From CAYNRE01 sp964399535 (GTDB taxonomy: Bacteria; Planctomycetota; Planctomycetia; Pirellulales; CAYNRE01), in assembly GCA_964399535.1 (NCBI GenBank), contig CAYNRE010000074.1:62001-126000 (forward strand): a DNA stretch of 64,000 nt, given 5' to 3'. The number at the start of each line of letters is the position of its first letter. Positions within the stretch are counted from its first letter, which is position 1. Of the stretch, positions 34,574 through 43,111 are shown piece after piece. The position numbers and the translations under genes were made by a program. Below the pieces are notes generated by a model, which saw nothing but the letters and a program-made list of their open reading frames with translations, made no database searches and was not told where the DNA came from.

Positions 34574-36773
34574 TACCAAGTACTTCTGGCCCAAACAGGG
34601 CACGACCGCGGTCTTGGGAAAAGAAGTCGACCGCATCGACGGCCTGGCCAAGGCCACCGGCGCGGCCAAGTATACCTACGACGTGAACCTGCCCGAGATG
34701 CTGATCGCCCGGGCACTGGGCTGCCCGCATGGCCACGCCAAGGTTACGTCGATCGACACGGCGCCGGCCGAGTCCAAGCCCGGGGTGCACAAGGTATACG
34801 CCCTGAAAAAGCCGGGCGATGAAATCATGTGGCAGGGGGACCTGGTCGCCGCCGTGGTGGCCGATTCCGAGGGGGCGGCCGTCGAGGCCCTGGCCGCGAT
34901 CAAGATCGAGTACGAAACCCTCGACGTTTTCACGCAGGAAGAAGACCTGGAAGCCGCCACCAAGGCGGGGCGCGTCAAACCTGCCGGCGGAAAGGTGGCC
35001 CTCGCCGCCGAGCCCGGCGACGACGTGGAAGACGAAAAGGCCTGGCAACAGCAGGAAGTCGAGCGGCTGCTGGCGGGCTGCGCGGCCGTCGTCGAGGGGT
35101 ACTATGGCATTCACGCCATCACGCACATGTGCCTGGAGCCACACGGATCGACCTGCACTTGGGCCGACAACAAGCTGACCGCCTATCTCTCGACCCAGAA
35201 TGTGACTGGTACCCCGCCCCAGTTCGCGCAAGAGCTGGGCGTGCCGGCTTCGAACGTGGAAGTGGTTTGCGAATACATCGGCGGCGGGTTTGGCTCGAAA
35301 TTCGCGGCCGACGCCTGGGGCACACTCTGCGGCCAGATGGCCCGCGACGTGAAGCGCCCCGTCAAGCTCATGCTGACCCGCGATCAGGAGCTGAAAGACG
35401 CGGGGAATCGGCCCTCGGCCTTCGCCAAGGTCAAGGTGGGCGCCGATAGCGAGGGGGTGGTGCAGATCTGGGACTCGGAGCACTGGGGAACCGGCGGCTT
35501 CTCCGGCGGCGGAGTGAGCCACAACGTGGTGCCCTACGTGTTCGAGCCACCCAACTTGCGGCGCAACTCGCTGCAGATCGCCACCAATACCGATCGCTCG
35601 CGTGCCTGGCGGGCGCCGAACCATCCGCAGGCGTGTGCCTTGACCGCGACCGCCTACGACGACGTGGCGGCCAAACTCGGCCTGGACAGCTACGACGTGT
35701 TCCTGCGGAACCTGAAGCACATTTCCAACGACAAGGCCGAGGTTTACGCGGCCGAGATGGAAATCGGCGCCAAGCTGATCGACTGGAAGGCCAAGTGGCA
35801 TCCGCACGGCAAGGGCCCCGCCCAGGGAAGCATTGTCAGTGGGCTGGGCATGGCCCTGCACACCTGGGGTGGCGGAGGGCACAACTCCACCTGCCTGGTG
35901 AAGATTCACCCCGACGGTGGCGTCGAGGCCTTTCTGGGAAGCCAGGATTTGGGCACCGGCACCCGAACCGTCATCGCCGTGATCTTGGCCGAAACGTTTG
36001 GCCTCCCCATCGAGGCCGTCAAGGTGAATATCGGCCGCTCGAGCTACCCGCCCAGCGGGCCTTCGGGCGGAAGCACCACGGTGGGGGGCGTTTCGGAGTC
36101 GACCCGCCGCGCATCGCAAGATGCGTGGGCCAAAATCGCCGAGTTGGCCGCCGCCAAACTCGGCGTGGCGGCCGACCAGCTCGAGGCCACCGGGGGGCGC
36201 GTGCAGGTGACCGGCGATGCCGCGAAGAGCCTGTCCTGGAAAGAGGCCTGCAGCCTGCTGGGCATGATGCCGCTGGAGGTCAAGGCATCCTTCAATCCCG
36301 GCCGCGAAAACCCGCTTTCCAGCTCGGGGGTGGGCGGGATTCAAATGGCCGAGGTCCAGGTCGATCGTGAGACCGGCGTGGTACGGATGAAAAAGTTCGT
36401 GGCCGTGCAAGACATGGGCACGATCATCAGCCGCCGTACGGCGAAAAGCCAGATTTACGGCGCCGCGATCATGGGAATCGCCTACTCGCTGTTTGAAGAG
36501 CGAATCATGGACCCGGTAAGCGGCGCGTTTCTCAATGCCGAATTGGCCGATTACAAGCTGGCCCGCATTGGCGATATCGGTGAGATCATCATCGAACTAT
36601 ACGAGCCCCAGAGCGAGTATCAGCGCGGCGTCATCGGCCTGGGAGAACCGCCGGTGATCAGCCCTGGCGCGGCCATCTCCAACGCGGTGGCCAACGCGCT
36701 CGGCGTGCGTGTGCCCGTCCTTCCGCTTACTCCGCAGCGTGTCCTGGGCGCGCTGGCGAAGGCAAGGAGCTAA
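34566..36773 (+). CDS. xanthine/aldehyde oxidase-family molybdopterin-binding subunit
   Basis: The 735-residue catalytic subunit has an N-terminal a/b-hammerhead domain (R-I-D-G-L-A-K-A-T-G-A-A-K-Y-T-Y) and the molybdopterin-binding domains, with G-G-G-F-G-S-K near 239, R-A-P-N-H-P-Q-A near 355, the G-S-Q-D-L-G-T-G glutamine loop, and the catalytic glutamate in G-L-G-E-P-P near the C-terminus. It hydroxylates an aldehyde or N-heterocycle; the substrate cannot be read from sequence. It lacks its own signal and should be exported with the Tat-tagged small subunit. The start is GTG 34566 with GGAGGA upstream, overlapping the previous gene by eight bases. Confidence 0.92.
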   Translation: MADTKYFWPKQGTTAVLGKEVDRIDGLAKATGAAKYTYDVNLPEMLIARALGCPHGHAKVTSIDTAPAESKPGVHKVYALKKPGDEIMWQGDLVAAVVADSEGAAVEALAAIKIEYETLDVFTQEEDLEAATKAGRVKPAGGKVALAAEPGDDVEDEKAWQQQEVERLLAGCAAVVEGYYGIHAITHMCLEPHGSTCTWADNKLTAYLSTQNVTGTPPQFAQELGVPASNVEVVCEYIGGGFGSKFAADAWGTLCGQMARDVKRPVKLMLTRDQELKDAGNRPSAFAKVKVGADSEGVVQIWDSEHWGTGGFSGGGVSHNVVPYVFEPPNLRRNSLQIATNTDRSRAWRAPNHPQACALTATAYDDVAAKLGLDSYDVFLRNLKHISNDKAEVYAAEMEIGAKLIDWKAKWHPHGKGPAQGSIVSGLGMALHTWGGGGHNSTCLVKIHPDGGVEAFLGSQDLGTGTRTVIAVILAETFGLPIEAVKVNIGRSSYPPSGPSGGSTTVGGVSESTRRASQDAWAKIAELAAAKLGVAADQLEATGGRVQVTGDAAKSLSWKEACSLLGMMPLEVKASFNPGRENPLSSSGVGGIQMAEVQVDRETGVVRMKKFVAVQDMGTIISRRTAKSQIYGAAIMGIAYSLFEERIMDPVSGAFLNAELADYKLARIGDIGEIIIELYEPQSEYQRGVIGLGEPPVISPGAAISNAVANALGVRVPVLPLTPQRVLGALAKARS

Positions 36774-36776
36774 TCG

Positions 36777-37766
36777 ATGAAAGCATTTGCATACGCCGCC
36801 CCCCGCGAAGAAGCCGAGGTGGTGCGCCTGCTCGGCTCGCACTGGGGCGAGACTGAAATCCTGGCCGGCGGTACCGACCTGATCGGCCTGATGAAGCAAA
36901 TGGTGCTCACGCCCGAGCGGGTGGTGAATATTAAAGAAGTGCGTGGCCTCTCGGGCATTTCCGCCGATTCCGAAGGGGTGGTCATCGGCGCGGTAACCCG
37001 GCTCGACGAAGTGCTCGAGCATCCGGCGCTGGAAGCGTATCCCGCGGTGCGGCAGGCCATCGCCGGCATCAACAGCCTGCAGTTGCAATCGCAGGGCACC
37101 TTTGCCGGTGAGTTGTGCCAGCGGCCGCGCTGCTGGTACTTCCGCGGCGGCAACGGCCTGTTGGCCGATGGCGGCCGGCTTGTCGAGCAGGGAGACCACC
37201 GTTATCACGCCATTTTCGGCAATCGGGGGCCCGCCAAGTTCGTTTCGGCCTCGCGAATCGCCCCGGCCTTGATCGCGCTCGGTGCCCGGGTAAGAGTTCT
37301 CGGGCCCGCGCCCGAGGACGAAACCGTTTTCCCGGTCGAGTTGCTTTATCAAACTCCCAGCGAGCCCGGCGAGCGGGAGCTGTCGCTCGAACCCAATCAA
37401 CTGGTAACCCATGTGTTGCTGCCGCCGGCCGAGCGCTGGCAGAACGCCACCTACGAAGTGCGGCACGGCGCGGGCCCCGATTTTCCGCTCGCGGCGGCCG
37501 CGGCCGCGCTGCGGCTGGATGGCAACTGTGTGAGCCAGGCCCGGATCGTGCTGGGCCAGGTGGCTCCGATACCCTGGCTCAGTGCCGAGGCGGCCCAATC
37601 GCTGGTCGGTTGGCCGGTCACGCCGGAAACCGCCCGGGCCGCCGGCGAAGCCGCCGTGGCCAGGGCCACTCCGCTGGCCGGGAACGCTTACAAAGTGCAA
37701 TTGGCCAGGGTCGCGGTCGAGCGGGCCATTCTGTCGGCCGCGGGCCTGGAAACCGGAGGCTTTTAG
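36777..37766 (+). CDS. molybdenum hydroxylase FAD-binding subunit with degenerate FeS motif
   Basis: This 329-residue CO-dehydrogenase-type FAD subunit has the first flavin motif (L-A-G-G-T-D-L-I, about 29-36) and C-Q-R-P-R-C-W-Y-F (114-122), which marks the PaoB-like branch that normally carries an extra [4Fe-4S] cluster. The later cysteines of that cluster are absent: the region reads L-L-A-D-G-G-R-L-V and then H-A-I-F-G-N-R-G-P with no Cys. The second flavin motif G-G-N is A-G-E here. It starts three bases after the large-subunit stop, so the operon is tight. Confidence 0.88.
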   Translation: MKAFAYAAPREEAEVVRLLGSHWGETEILAGGTDLIGLMKQMVLTPERVVNIKEVRGLSGISADSEGVVIGAVTRLDEVLEHPALEAYPAVRQAIAGINSLQLQSQGTFAGELCQRPRCWYFRGGNGLLADGGRLVEQGDHRYHAIFGNRGPAKFVSASRIAPALIALGARVRVLGPAPEDETVFPVELLYQTPSEPGERELSLEPNQLVTHVLLPPAERWQNATYEVRHGAGPDFPLAAAAAALRLDGNCVSQARIVLGQVAPIPWLSAEAAQSLVGWPVTPETARAAGEAAVARATPLAGNAYKVQLARVAVERAILSAAGLETGGF

Positions 37767-37768
37767 CC

Positions 37769-38005
37769 ATGCCCTATGTGCGCGATATCGACCCCCGGCC
37801 CGAGGTACAGCACGCCCCGTGCCTGCACCTGTTGTCCAAGGGCATGTACGTTACCGGCCAGGTGGTTCCCGATCGCCAGCGCGACGGCATGGGCGACGGC
37901 TACTGCTGGTGCAACCTGACCCAACGGGCGCTTGGCCCCGACCAGCAGGTGGTCGACCGGCGCGAATGCGGCCCCGCTCGCTCCTGCTATCAAGCGCGGA
38001 CCTAG
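37769..38005 (+). CDS. small cysteine-rich protein, fourth gene of the molybdenum hydroxylase operon
   Basis: This 78-residue protein is unrecognised. Its ATG lies two bases after the FAD-subunit stop. It has five cysteines: Cys18 (A-P-C-L-H), Cys46 and Cys48 (Y-C-W-C-N), Cys67 (R-E-C-G) and Cys72 (S-C-Y-Q). No signal peptide is visible. The spacing could bind a metal or FeS cluster, so it may be an electron carrier or assembly factor for the neighbouring oxidoreductase; this is inference from position and composition. Confidence 0.7.
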   Translation: MPYVRDIDPRPEVQHAPCLHLLSKGMYVTGQVVPDRQRDGMGDGYCWCNLTQRALGPDQQVVDRRECGPARSCYQART

Positions 38006-38095
38006 CGGGCTGCGGTCTCCACGCCGAGGTGGAGCGCGCTACGGTCGGGCAGGCTGGATACGCGCACGCGGGAGCCGCTGGCCTTGGGCCGCCGC

Positions 38096-39286
38096 TTAAC
38101 CAACCCCCAGCGCCGCGGGTGCCGTGGGCAGCGAATCGAACACCACGCCCGTCGCACCGGCCGGCGTGTGTTCGAAGGGGCTGCAACTGGCCGATCGGTC
38201 GCCGAAGCTGATTCCCAGCGCGCGGGCCGACTGGACCGTGGAGCCGTGCGGATCGACCGTCGAGAGCCGGTCGACGGCTTCGGTAATCTTCACGCTGTCG
38301 ACCAGCGGTGGCTGGTAGCGAACCATCTCGCCGAACCGGCCGTGATGCACCAGCCGCACGGCGTGTACGCCGAATTGCGTGGCCAGCACCCGGTCGAACG
38401 TGGTCGGCGGCCCACCGCGCTGCAAATGGCCCAGCACCACGCAGCGTGTTTCCCGCCCCAGCCGCGATTGGATCTCGGCGGCTACCACATTGCCGATTCC
38501 CCCCAGGCGGACCTGGCGGTCTTCCTGGCGCCGGTCTTGGGTTACCATGCCGCCGCCAGGTAGTTGCGCCCCCTCGGCCACCACGACCAGCGTGAACCGC
38601 TTGCCGTGCCGTTCGCGGTCGATGATTTTTTGGCAAACGTGTTCAAAGGTCCAATCGATCTCGGGCACCAAGATCACGTCGGCTCCACCGGCGATTCCGG
38701 CGTGCAGCGCGATCCAGCCCGCGTGGCGCCCCATCAGCTCCAGCACCATAACCCGTTCATGGCTGGCGGCCGTGGTATGCAGCCGATCGAGGGCGTCGGT
38801 GGCGCAGGCCACGGCGCTGTCGAAACCGAAGGTAAAAGCCGTAGCCGAAAGGTCGTTGTCGATCGTCTTGGGCACGCCCACCGTGGGTACGCCGTATTCA
38901 TAGAGCTGCTGGGCAATGGAAAGCGATCCGTCTCCCCCGACGCAGATCAGCCCTGCCAGATTCAGTTGGTCCGCGGTCAGCTTGGCGGCTTCGAGCACCT
39001 CGGGATCGATCGTCAGCCGGTCGTCGACGCCGCTCTTGGCGGCGAAACGCCCCTTGTTGGTGGAACCGAGTATGGTGCCCCCCTGGGTCAGAATTCCGGT
39101 CGTGTTGCGGTAGTTGAGCGGAATGTAGGTGACCGGGTCGATCAACCCCTCGTATCCCTTGAGGAATCCCAGGCACTCGTAGCCCAATTGGAGCGAGGCT
39201 TTCACCACGCCGCGAATCACGGCATTCAGGCCGGGGCAGTCGCCGCCGCTGGTCAGAATTCCAATGCGTTTGTTGGTCCGCGCCAT
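38096..39286 (-). CDS. pfkA: 6-phosphofructokinase
   Basis: The 396-residue enzyme phosphorylates fructose-6-phosphate in glycolysis. The N-terminus reads I-G-I-L-T-S-G-G-D-C-P-G-L-N. The phosphoryl-donor site is G-G-D-G-S, the ATP-type glycine, but the catalytic loop is P-K-T-I-D-N-D, the lysine more usual in pyrophosphate-dependent enzymes. This Gly/Lys combination occurs in group III PFKs, several of which use ATP. Other motifs are M-G-R-H-A-G-W and the L-G-H-L-Q-R-G-G substrate loop. I chose ATG 39286; in-frame sequence upstream of it looks non-coding. Confidence 0.92.
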   Translation of the reverse strand: MARTNKRIGILTSGGDCPGLNAVIRGVVKASLQLGYECLGFLKGYEGLIDPVTYIPLNYRNTTGILTQGGTILGSTNKGRFAAKSGVDDRLTIDPEVLEAAKLTADQLNLAGLICVGGDGSLSIAQQLYEYGVPTVGVPKTIDNDLSATAFTFGFDSAVACATDALDRLHTTAASHERVMVLELMGRHAGWIALHAGIAGGADVILVPEIDWTFEHVCQKIIDRERHGKRFTLVVVAEGAQLPGGGMVTQDRRQEDRQVRLGGIGNVVAAEIQSRLGRETRCVVLGHLQRGGPPTTFDRVLATQFGVHAVRLVHHGRFGEMVRYQPPLVDSVKITEAVDRLSTVDPHGSTVQSARALGISFGDRSASCSPFEHTPAGATGVVFDSLPTAPAALGVG

Positions 39287-39510
39287 TGCCGCGAGCTCCC
39301 GAGAGTGATTCCGCTCAAAGGCCATCGGCCGCGCCACCGCGGCGCGGGTCCGGGCCCGGGAACTCTAGCTCGAAACGGCGCCGCGCGAAACGAATTGCCC
39401 TCCGGCCTCGCCTGAGAGCGCCCTGCAACCCGCACCACTCGCACAACCGCGCCCCCCGGGGCGGGAGTGGAGCGGAAAGCTTCTGGTGAGCGGGCGCCCG
39501 CCGGGGGTTT

Positions 39511-40239
39511 TTAGCGCCCGATGAGGCCCAGCCGAAGAATGATTCCCACGGCGGCCCAGGCCTCGCGCGAGTTGATTTTCGACACCCCGCGCTCACGATC
39601 GGCAAAGGTAATCGGCACCTCGACGAAGCGGGCTCCCTGCCGACGCAGCCGCCAGAGAATTTCTTCCTGGAACGAATAGCCTCGCGATACCACCTGGTCG
39701 AGATCGAGCCGCTTGAGCAGATCGGTGCGATACAGGCGATAGGCTCCGCTCGTATCGCGCACCGGCAGCCAAAGCAGCATCCGCGCATACGTGTTTACGG
39801 CCTGGCTCATCAGGTGCCGTTTCCAGGGCCAGCCGTCGATGCGTCCTCCCCTGATGTATCGCGAGCCGATGACCACGTCGGGCGGCGGGCCATCGGCCGG
39901 CTGGCTGGCGGCCAAGATGGCCGGCAAGTGGCGCGGGTGGTGGCTGAAATCGGCGTCCATGTTCAGCACCTGGTCGTAGCCGTGCTCGATCGCGTAGCGC
40001 ATTCCGGCAATCGTGGCGCTGCCCAGCCCGAGTTTTCCCGCCCGGTGCAAACAGTGCACCCGCGGGTCGCGCGTTGCCCGCTCGTCGCACCACCGCCCGG
40101 TGCCGTCGGGGGAATTGTCGTCGATGACGAGCAGATCGACCTTGGGCGCCATTTCGAAGATGGCGTCGACCAGCAGCGGCAGATTCTCGATTTCGTTGTA
40201 GGTGGCCAGCGTAATCAGCGTGGCGGCCCGGGTCGTCAT
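39511..40239 (-). CDS. polyprenol monophosphomannose synthase-like glycosyltransferase (GT2)
   Basis: A 242-residue GT-A glycosyltransferase of the dolichol/polyprenol-phosphate mannose synthase type: T-Y-N-E-I-E-N-L near the start, D-D-N-S-P-D-G-T-G nucleotide site, N-M-D-A-D-F-S-H-H-P metal motif, G-S-R-Y-I-R-G-G and S-G-A-Y-R-L-Y. It has no C-terminal membrane domain, so it is the soluble/peripheral form. It probably supplies lipid-linked sugar to GT-C enzymes such as the TPR protein at 19.9 kb (inference). ATG 40239 has GGGAGG upstream. Confidence 0.88.
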   Translation of the reverse strand: MTTRAATLITLATYNEIENLPLLVDAIFEMAPKVDLLVIDDNSPDGTGRWCDERATRDPRVHCLHRAGKLGLGSATIAGMRYAIEHGYDQVLNMDADFSHHPRHLPAILAASQPADGPPPDVVIGSRYIRGGRIDGWPWKRHLMSQAVNTYARMLLWLPVRDTSGAYRLYRTDLLKRLDLDQVVSRGYSFQEEILWRLRRQGARFVEVPITFADRERGVSKINSREAWAAVGIILRLGLIGR

Positions 40240-40505
40240 GGGTCCTCCCTTACCCAAAGGGCTGGGTACCTCGATCAGTCGCTTGCAAACGCCCAAGGGG
40301 GCCAGCCGGCGCGTTTCGCCCGCGAACCGCCGCCGGGGCCTTCCCTCGGCCGCCGGGCCCACGGCTATAATCAGCCCCGGCCCGCCGGGGCGAGCGACCA
40401 GCGCAGCCCGGCTGAAAAGCCCCCGGCCGCAGCGCGTTTCCCCCCCCGCCGACTGGCTGTGCCCGCGCCGACCGTCGGACCGATCCTTCCCTGGGTTAGT
40501 CGAGC

Positions 40506-41786
40506 TTGAACTTGAACTGCACCGCGAGCGAATCGGCCCTCGACGGTTCGGCAACCTACGGACGCGCCTTCTGGCTGACCTATGCCTCGAACCTGGCGAT
40601 CATGGTAGCCATCTGCCTGTTGTATCGCTATGCGGACCTGGTTCTGCACCTGGGGGGAGACGAATTTCACCTGGGTTGGATCGTGGGAACCGGCATGGTG
40701 GGCAGCCTGCTGATGAGGCTGGTCATGGGCCGAGCCATCGACCACTACGGTACCCGGGCCGTCTGGCTGGCATCCACGGGCGGGTACGTTGTGGCCTGTT
40801 TGGGCCACCTGGTCGTGTCACGCTACGACACGCCGTTGATCTATGCCCTGCGGATGCTGTATCAGACGTCGGTCTCGGGCTTCTTCGGCGCGTCGATCAC
40901 CCATGTATCGCTCAGGTCGAGCCCGGCCAAGATGGCCGAAGTGGTGGGCACGCTCGGCACCTCGGGATTCATCGGGATGATTCTCGGCCCCACCCTGGCC
41001 GACGCGATTCTCGGTCCGGGCCCGGTTACGGCCGGCCAGCTTCAAACCGCGTTTCTCACGGCCGCCGCGCTGGGCTGCGTTTCGAGCTTCTGCGGCTTTT
41101 TGGCCACTCGGGGTGAGCTCGCGTTGCCGCACTCGCCCCCGATGGCCCTGATTCCCCTCTTGCGCCGCTATCGGCCCAGCTTTTCGCTCCTTGCGATTAC
41201 AGCCTGCGTGGGTATGGGAATCGGGCTTCCCGGCGTCTTTCTCCGGACCTATCTCGAGGAGCTCCACGTTCCGGGCATTTCGTTCTTCTTCTGGGTCTAT
41301 GCCGTCGTGGCCTTCGTCACCCGGATGTCGATTCGCCGCTTGCCCGAGCGGTGGGGCATTCCGCCGATGGTGCTGCTGGGCATGGCGGCCCTGGTGTTGG
41401 CCACCTGGGGTTACCTGCCGGTGGTTGCGCGGTGGCAGCTTGTGCTGCCGGCGGTGCCGCTGGGAGTGGCCCACGCCTTTCTGTTTCCGGCGGTGATGGC
41501 GGGGGGCAGCGGCCCGTTCCCCGATCGCTACCGGGGCCTGGGCACCACGCTGATGCTGGCCATGCTCGACCTGGGGGGCGTCGTCGGCGCGCCCCTGGCC
41601 GGAGGCCTCTTGCGGCTGGCCAAGTTCCGGGGGTGGCCCCGTTACCCCTTCACGTTTGTCGTGCTGGGGCTGACTTTCGCCGCGATCACGGCCTGGTACG
41701 CGGTTCACCCGGTGCGCCGCGAGCCGCCGCTTCCGGAATCGACCCAGGAGCCGCCGACCAAGCCCTACGGAGCCGACGGAGTCTGA
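40506..41786 (+). CDS. MFS transporter
   Basis: The 426-residue protein has about 12 hydrophobic segments in two halves. The first intracellular loop carries the MFS signature in altered form (G-R-A-I-D-H-Y-G-T-R). The sequence Y-R-G-L-G-T-T-L-M-L-A-M-L-D-L-G-G between helices 10 and 11 is typical of drug/metabolite exporters, but substrate is unknown. The likely start is TTG 40506. The last 22 bases overlap the end of the convergent BY-kinase-like gene. Confidence 0.85.
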   Translation: MNLNCTASESALDGSATYGRAFWLTYASNLAIMVAICLLYRYADLVLHLGGDEFHLGWIVGTGMVGSLLMRLVMGRAIDHYGTRAVWLASTGGYVVACLGHLVVSRYDTPLIYALRMLYQTSVSGFFGASITHVSLRSSPAKMAEVVGTLGTSGFIGMILGPTLADAILGPGPVTAGQLQTAFLTAAALGCVSSFCGFLATRGELALPHSPPMALIPLLRRYRPSFSLLAITACVGMGIGLPGVFLRTYLEELHVPGISFFFWVYAVVAFVTRMSIRRLPERWGIPPMVLLGMAALVLATWGYLPVVARWQLVLPAVPLGVAHAFLFPAVMAGGSGPFPDRYRGLGTTLMLAMLDLGGVVGAPLAGGLLRLAKFRGWPRYPFTFVVLGLTFAAITAWYAVHPVRREPPLPESTQEPPTKPYGADGV

Positions 41787-43051
41787 GTGATTACCGTGCC
41801 CCAGAGTTCGGCGCCGGCCGACTGGAATCGGGCCATCGCCTCTTGGGCCAAGTAGCGGTCGCTATGTTCCAAGCGAACCACCAAGATGGTGCCGTCGGCC
41901 CCCGCGGCCATCGCGGGAACCTCGGGCTCGCAGGCCTGGGGCGTATCGATCACCACCCAGCGAAAGCGGGAGGGAATCTGGGCGAAAAGGTGACCCCAAT
42001 CGACTTCGCTCAAGTGCTCGAGCCGCAGGGGCACCGAGCTGCCGCTCGGGGCCAACGACATCCGGCGCACCTCGGTCGGCCGGACCACGTCGGACCACTC
42101 GGCCCAGCCCATCAGCACGTCGGCCACGCCGCGGTAGCCATCGAGGCCGAAGATGCGCCCCAGAACCGAGTCGCGTAGATCGGCGTCGACCAACAGCACC
42201 TCGCCCAGCCCTCGGTCGGCCAGGGCCACGGCCAACTGCGTTACCAGCGAAGTCTTGGCATCGCGCCTTCCAGGGCTGGTGAACAGCCAACTTCGGGCCG
42301 ATTGTGGCCGGCCGGCCTCGAGCAGCGCGTCTAGCGTGGCCGCGAGTTCTTCCCGGGCGGGGCTGCCTGGCCGGAGGGTAAAGGCACGCCGGTCGGCGCC
42401 CCGAGTTGCCAGGCGGGGCGTTCGGCGTCCGGCCCGGCGGTCGGCTCCGGCTCGGCGGGGGACGGCGGTAACCACGTCGCGGTCCCCGGCCGGGGCGTCT
42501 TCGGCATCCGCGGGTGCCGGGTGTTGCGAGGATCGCTCGGGTTGATACGCGTCCGAAAACGCGTCGGCCTCTGTTGTTGTCGGGTGCGAAGTTGGGTGGA
42601 CCGGGTCGTGGGATGCGGAGCGAACGAGCGTGTGCGACGGATCGATCGGCTCGGGCGGCTCATGGGGGGATACTCCTTCTCGGTCGAGAAGCGGATCCTC
42701 AATCGGTCCAGATGCGTAGTCGGTCGCCTCTTCAAAAACTGGTTCGTCATCGGCCGTGGAGCGGGTCGCGCCGAACGGCTCAGGCGCGGTCCCCAGTTCG
42801 GTCTCGAGCGCCCGTTGCGCCTCGTCCAGTGCCGCCAGAGGGTCGAGCGCCCCCAAAGGGTCGTTGGCGTCGACCAGTTCGGGAAGCGGTTCCAGCTGCC
42901 AGGCGGGCTCCGCTGGGCCGGCCGTGGCCATCGCACTTGGCACGGGGGGGACAGTCGCACTCGGCGCAGGCCGGACAGTCGCACTCGGCGCGGTCGCTGG
43001 GTCGCCCGCCTTGGCGGCCGCCCGTTGCAGGATATCGCTCAGTCGGCTCAT
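41765..43051 (-). CDS. CpsD/BY-kinase-like ATPase with degenerate Walker A
   Basis: Residues 1-240 of this 428-residue protein are disordered, acidic and Pro-rich, including an eight-residue repeat (P-S-A-T-V-x-P-x). Residues 250-425 have the MinD/BY-kinase fold with Walker A' L-L-V-D-A-D (287-292) and Walker B V-V-I-D-T (366-370). The Walker A reads S-P-G-R-R-D-A-K-T-S instead of P-G-E-G-K-S-T, keeping the lysine but losing the glycine before it. There is no C-terminal tyrosine cluster. It is the last gene of a leftward Wzz - AAA+ - BY-kinase-like set, so a role in polysaccharide export control is likely, perhaps without kinase activity. Confidence 0.78.
   Translation of the reverse strand: MSRLSDILQRAAAKAGDPATAPSATVRPAPSATVPPVPSAMATAGPAEPAWQLEPLPELVDANDPLGALDPLAALDEAQRALETELGTAPEPFGATRSTADDEPVFEEATDYASGPIEDPLLDREGVSPHEPPEPIDPSHTLVRSASHDPVHPTSHPTTTEADAFSDAYQPERSSQHPAPADAEDAPAGDRDVVTAVPRRAGADRRAGRRTPRLATRGADRRAFTLRPGSPAREELAATLDALLEAGRPQSARSWLFTSPGRRDAKTSLVTQLAVALADRGLGEVLLVDADLRDSVLGRIFGLDGYRGVADVLMGWAEWSDVVRPTEVRRMSLAPSGSSVPLRLEHLSEVDWGHLFAQIPSRFRWVVIDTPQACEPEVPAMAAGADGTILVVRLEHSDRYLAQEAMARFQSAGAELWGTVITQTPSAP
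42926..42991 (-). repeat. short in-frame tandem repeat, 24-bp unit
   Basis: Two copies of an 18-base core (42950-42967 and 42974-42991) are spaced at 24 bases, with a third degenerate copy before them. They encode the P-S-A-T-V-x-P-x repeat in the disordered N-terminus of the BY-kinase-like protein. Confidence 0.65.
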
Positions 43052-43111
43052 GGCGGGTGCGGTTCCCTGCTGCGGTTCAACCCCGTGAGGCGAGCCAGCC
43101 CAGTACCGGTC

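Noticed and set aside
34551..36410. A 619-codon open frame on the minus strand across the molybdenum hydroxylase large subunit
   Set aside because: It is a shadow of a strongly supported gene in GC-rich DNA: its sequence has no family motifs, and the plus-strand protein has every catalytic motif.
42926..42991. CRISPR-like short repeats
   Set aside because: The 24-bp units are in frame within a gene, have no unique spacers and encode a Pro-rich peptide repeat.
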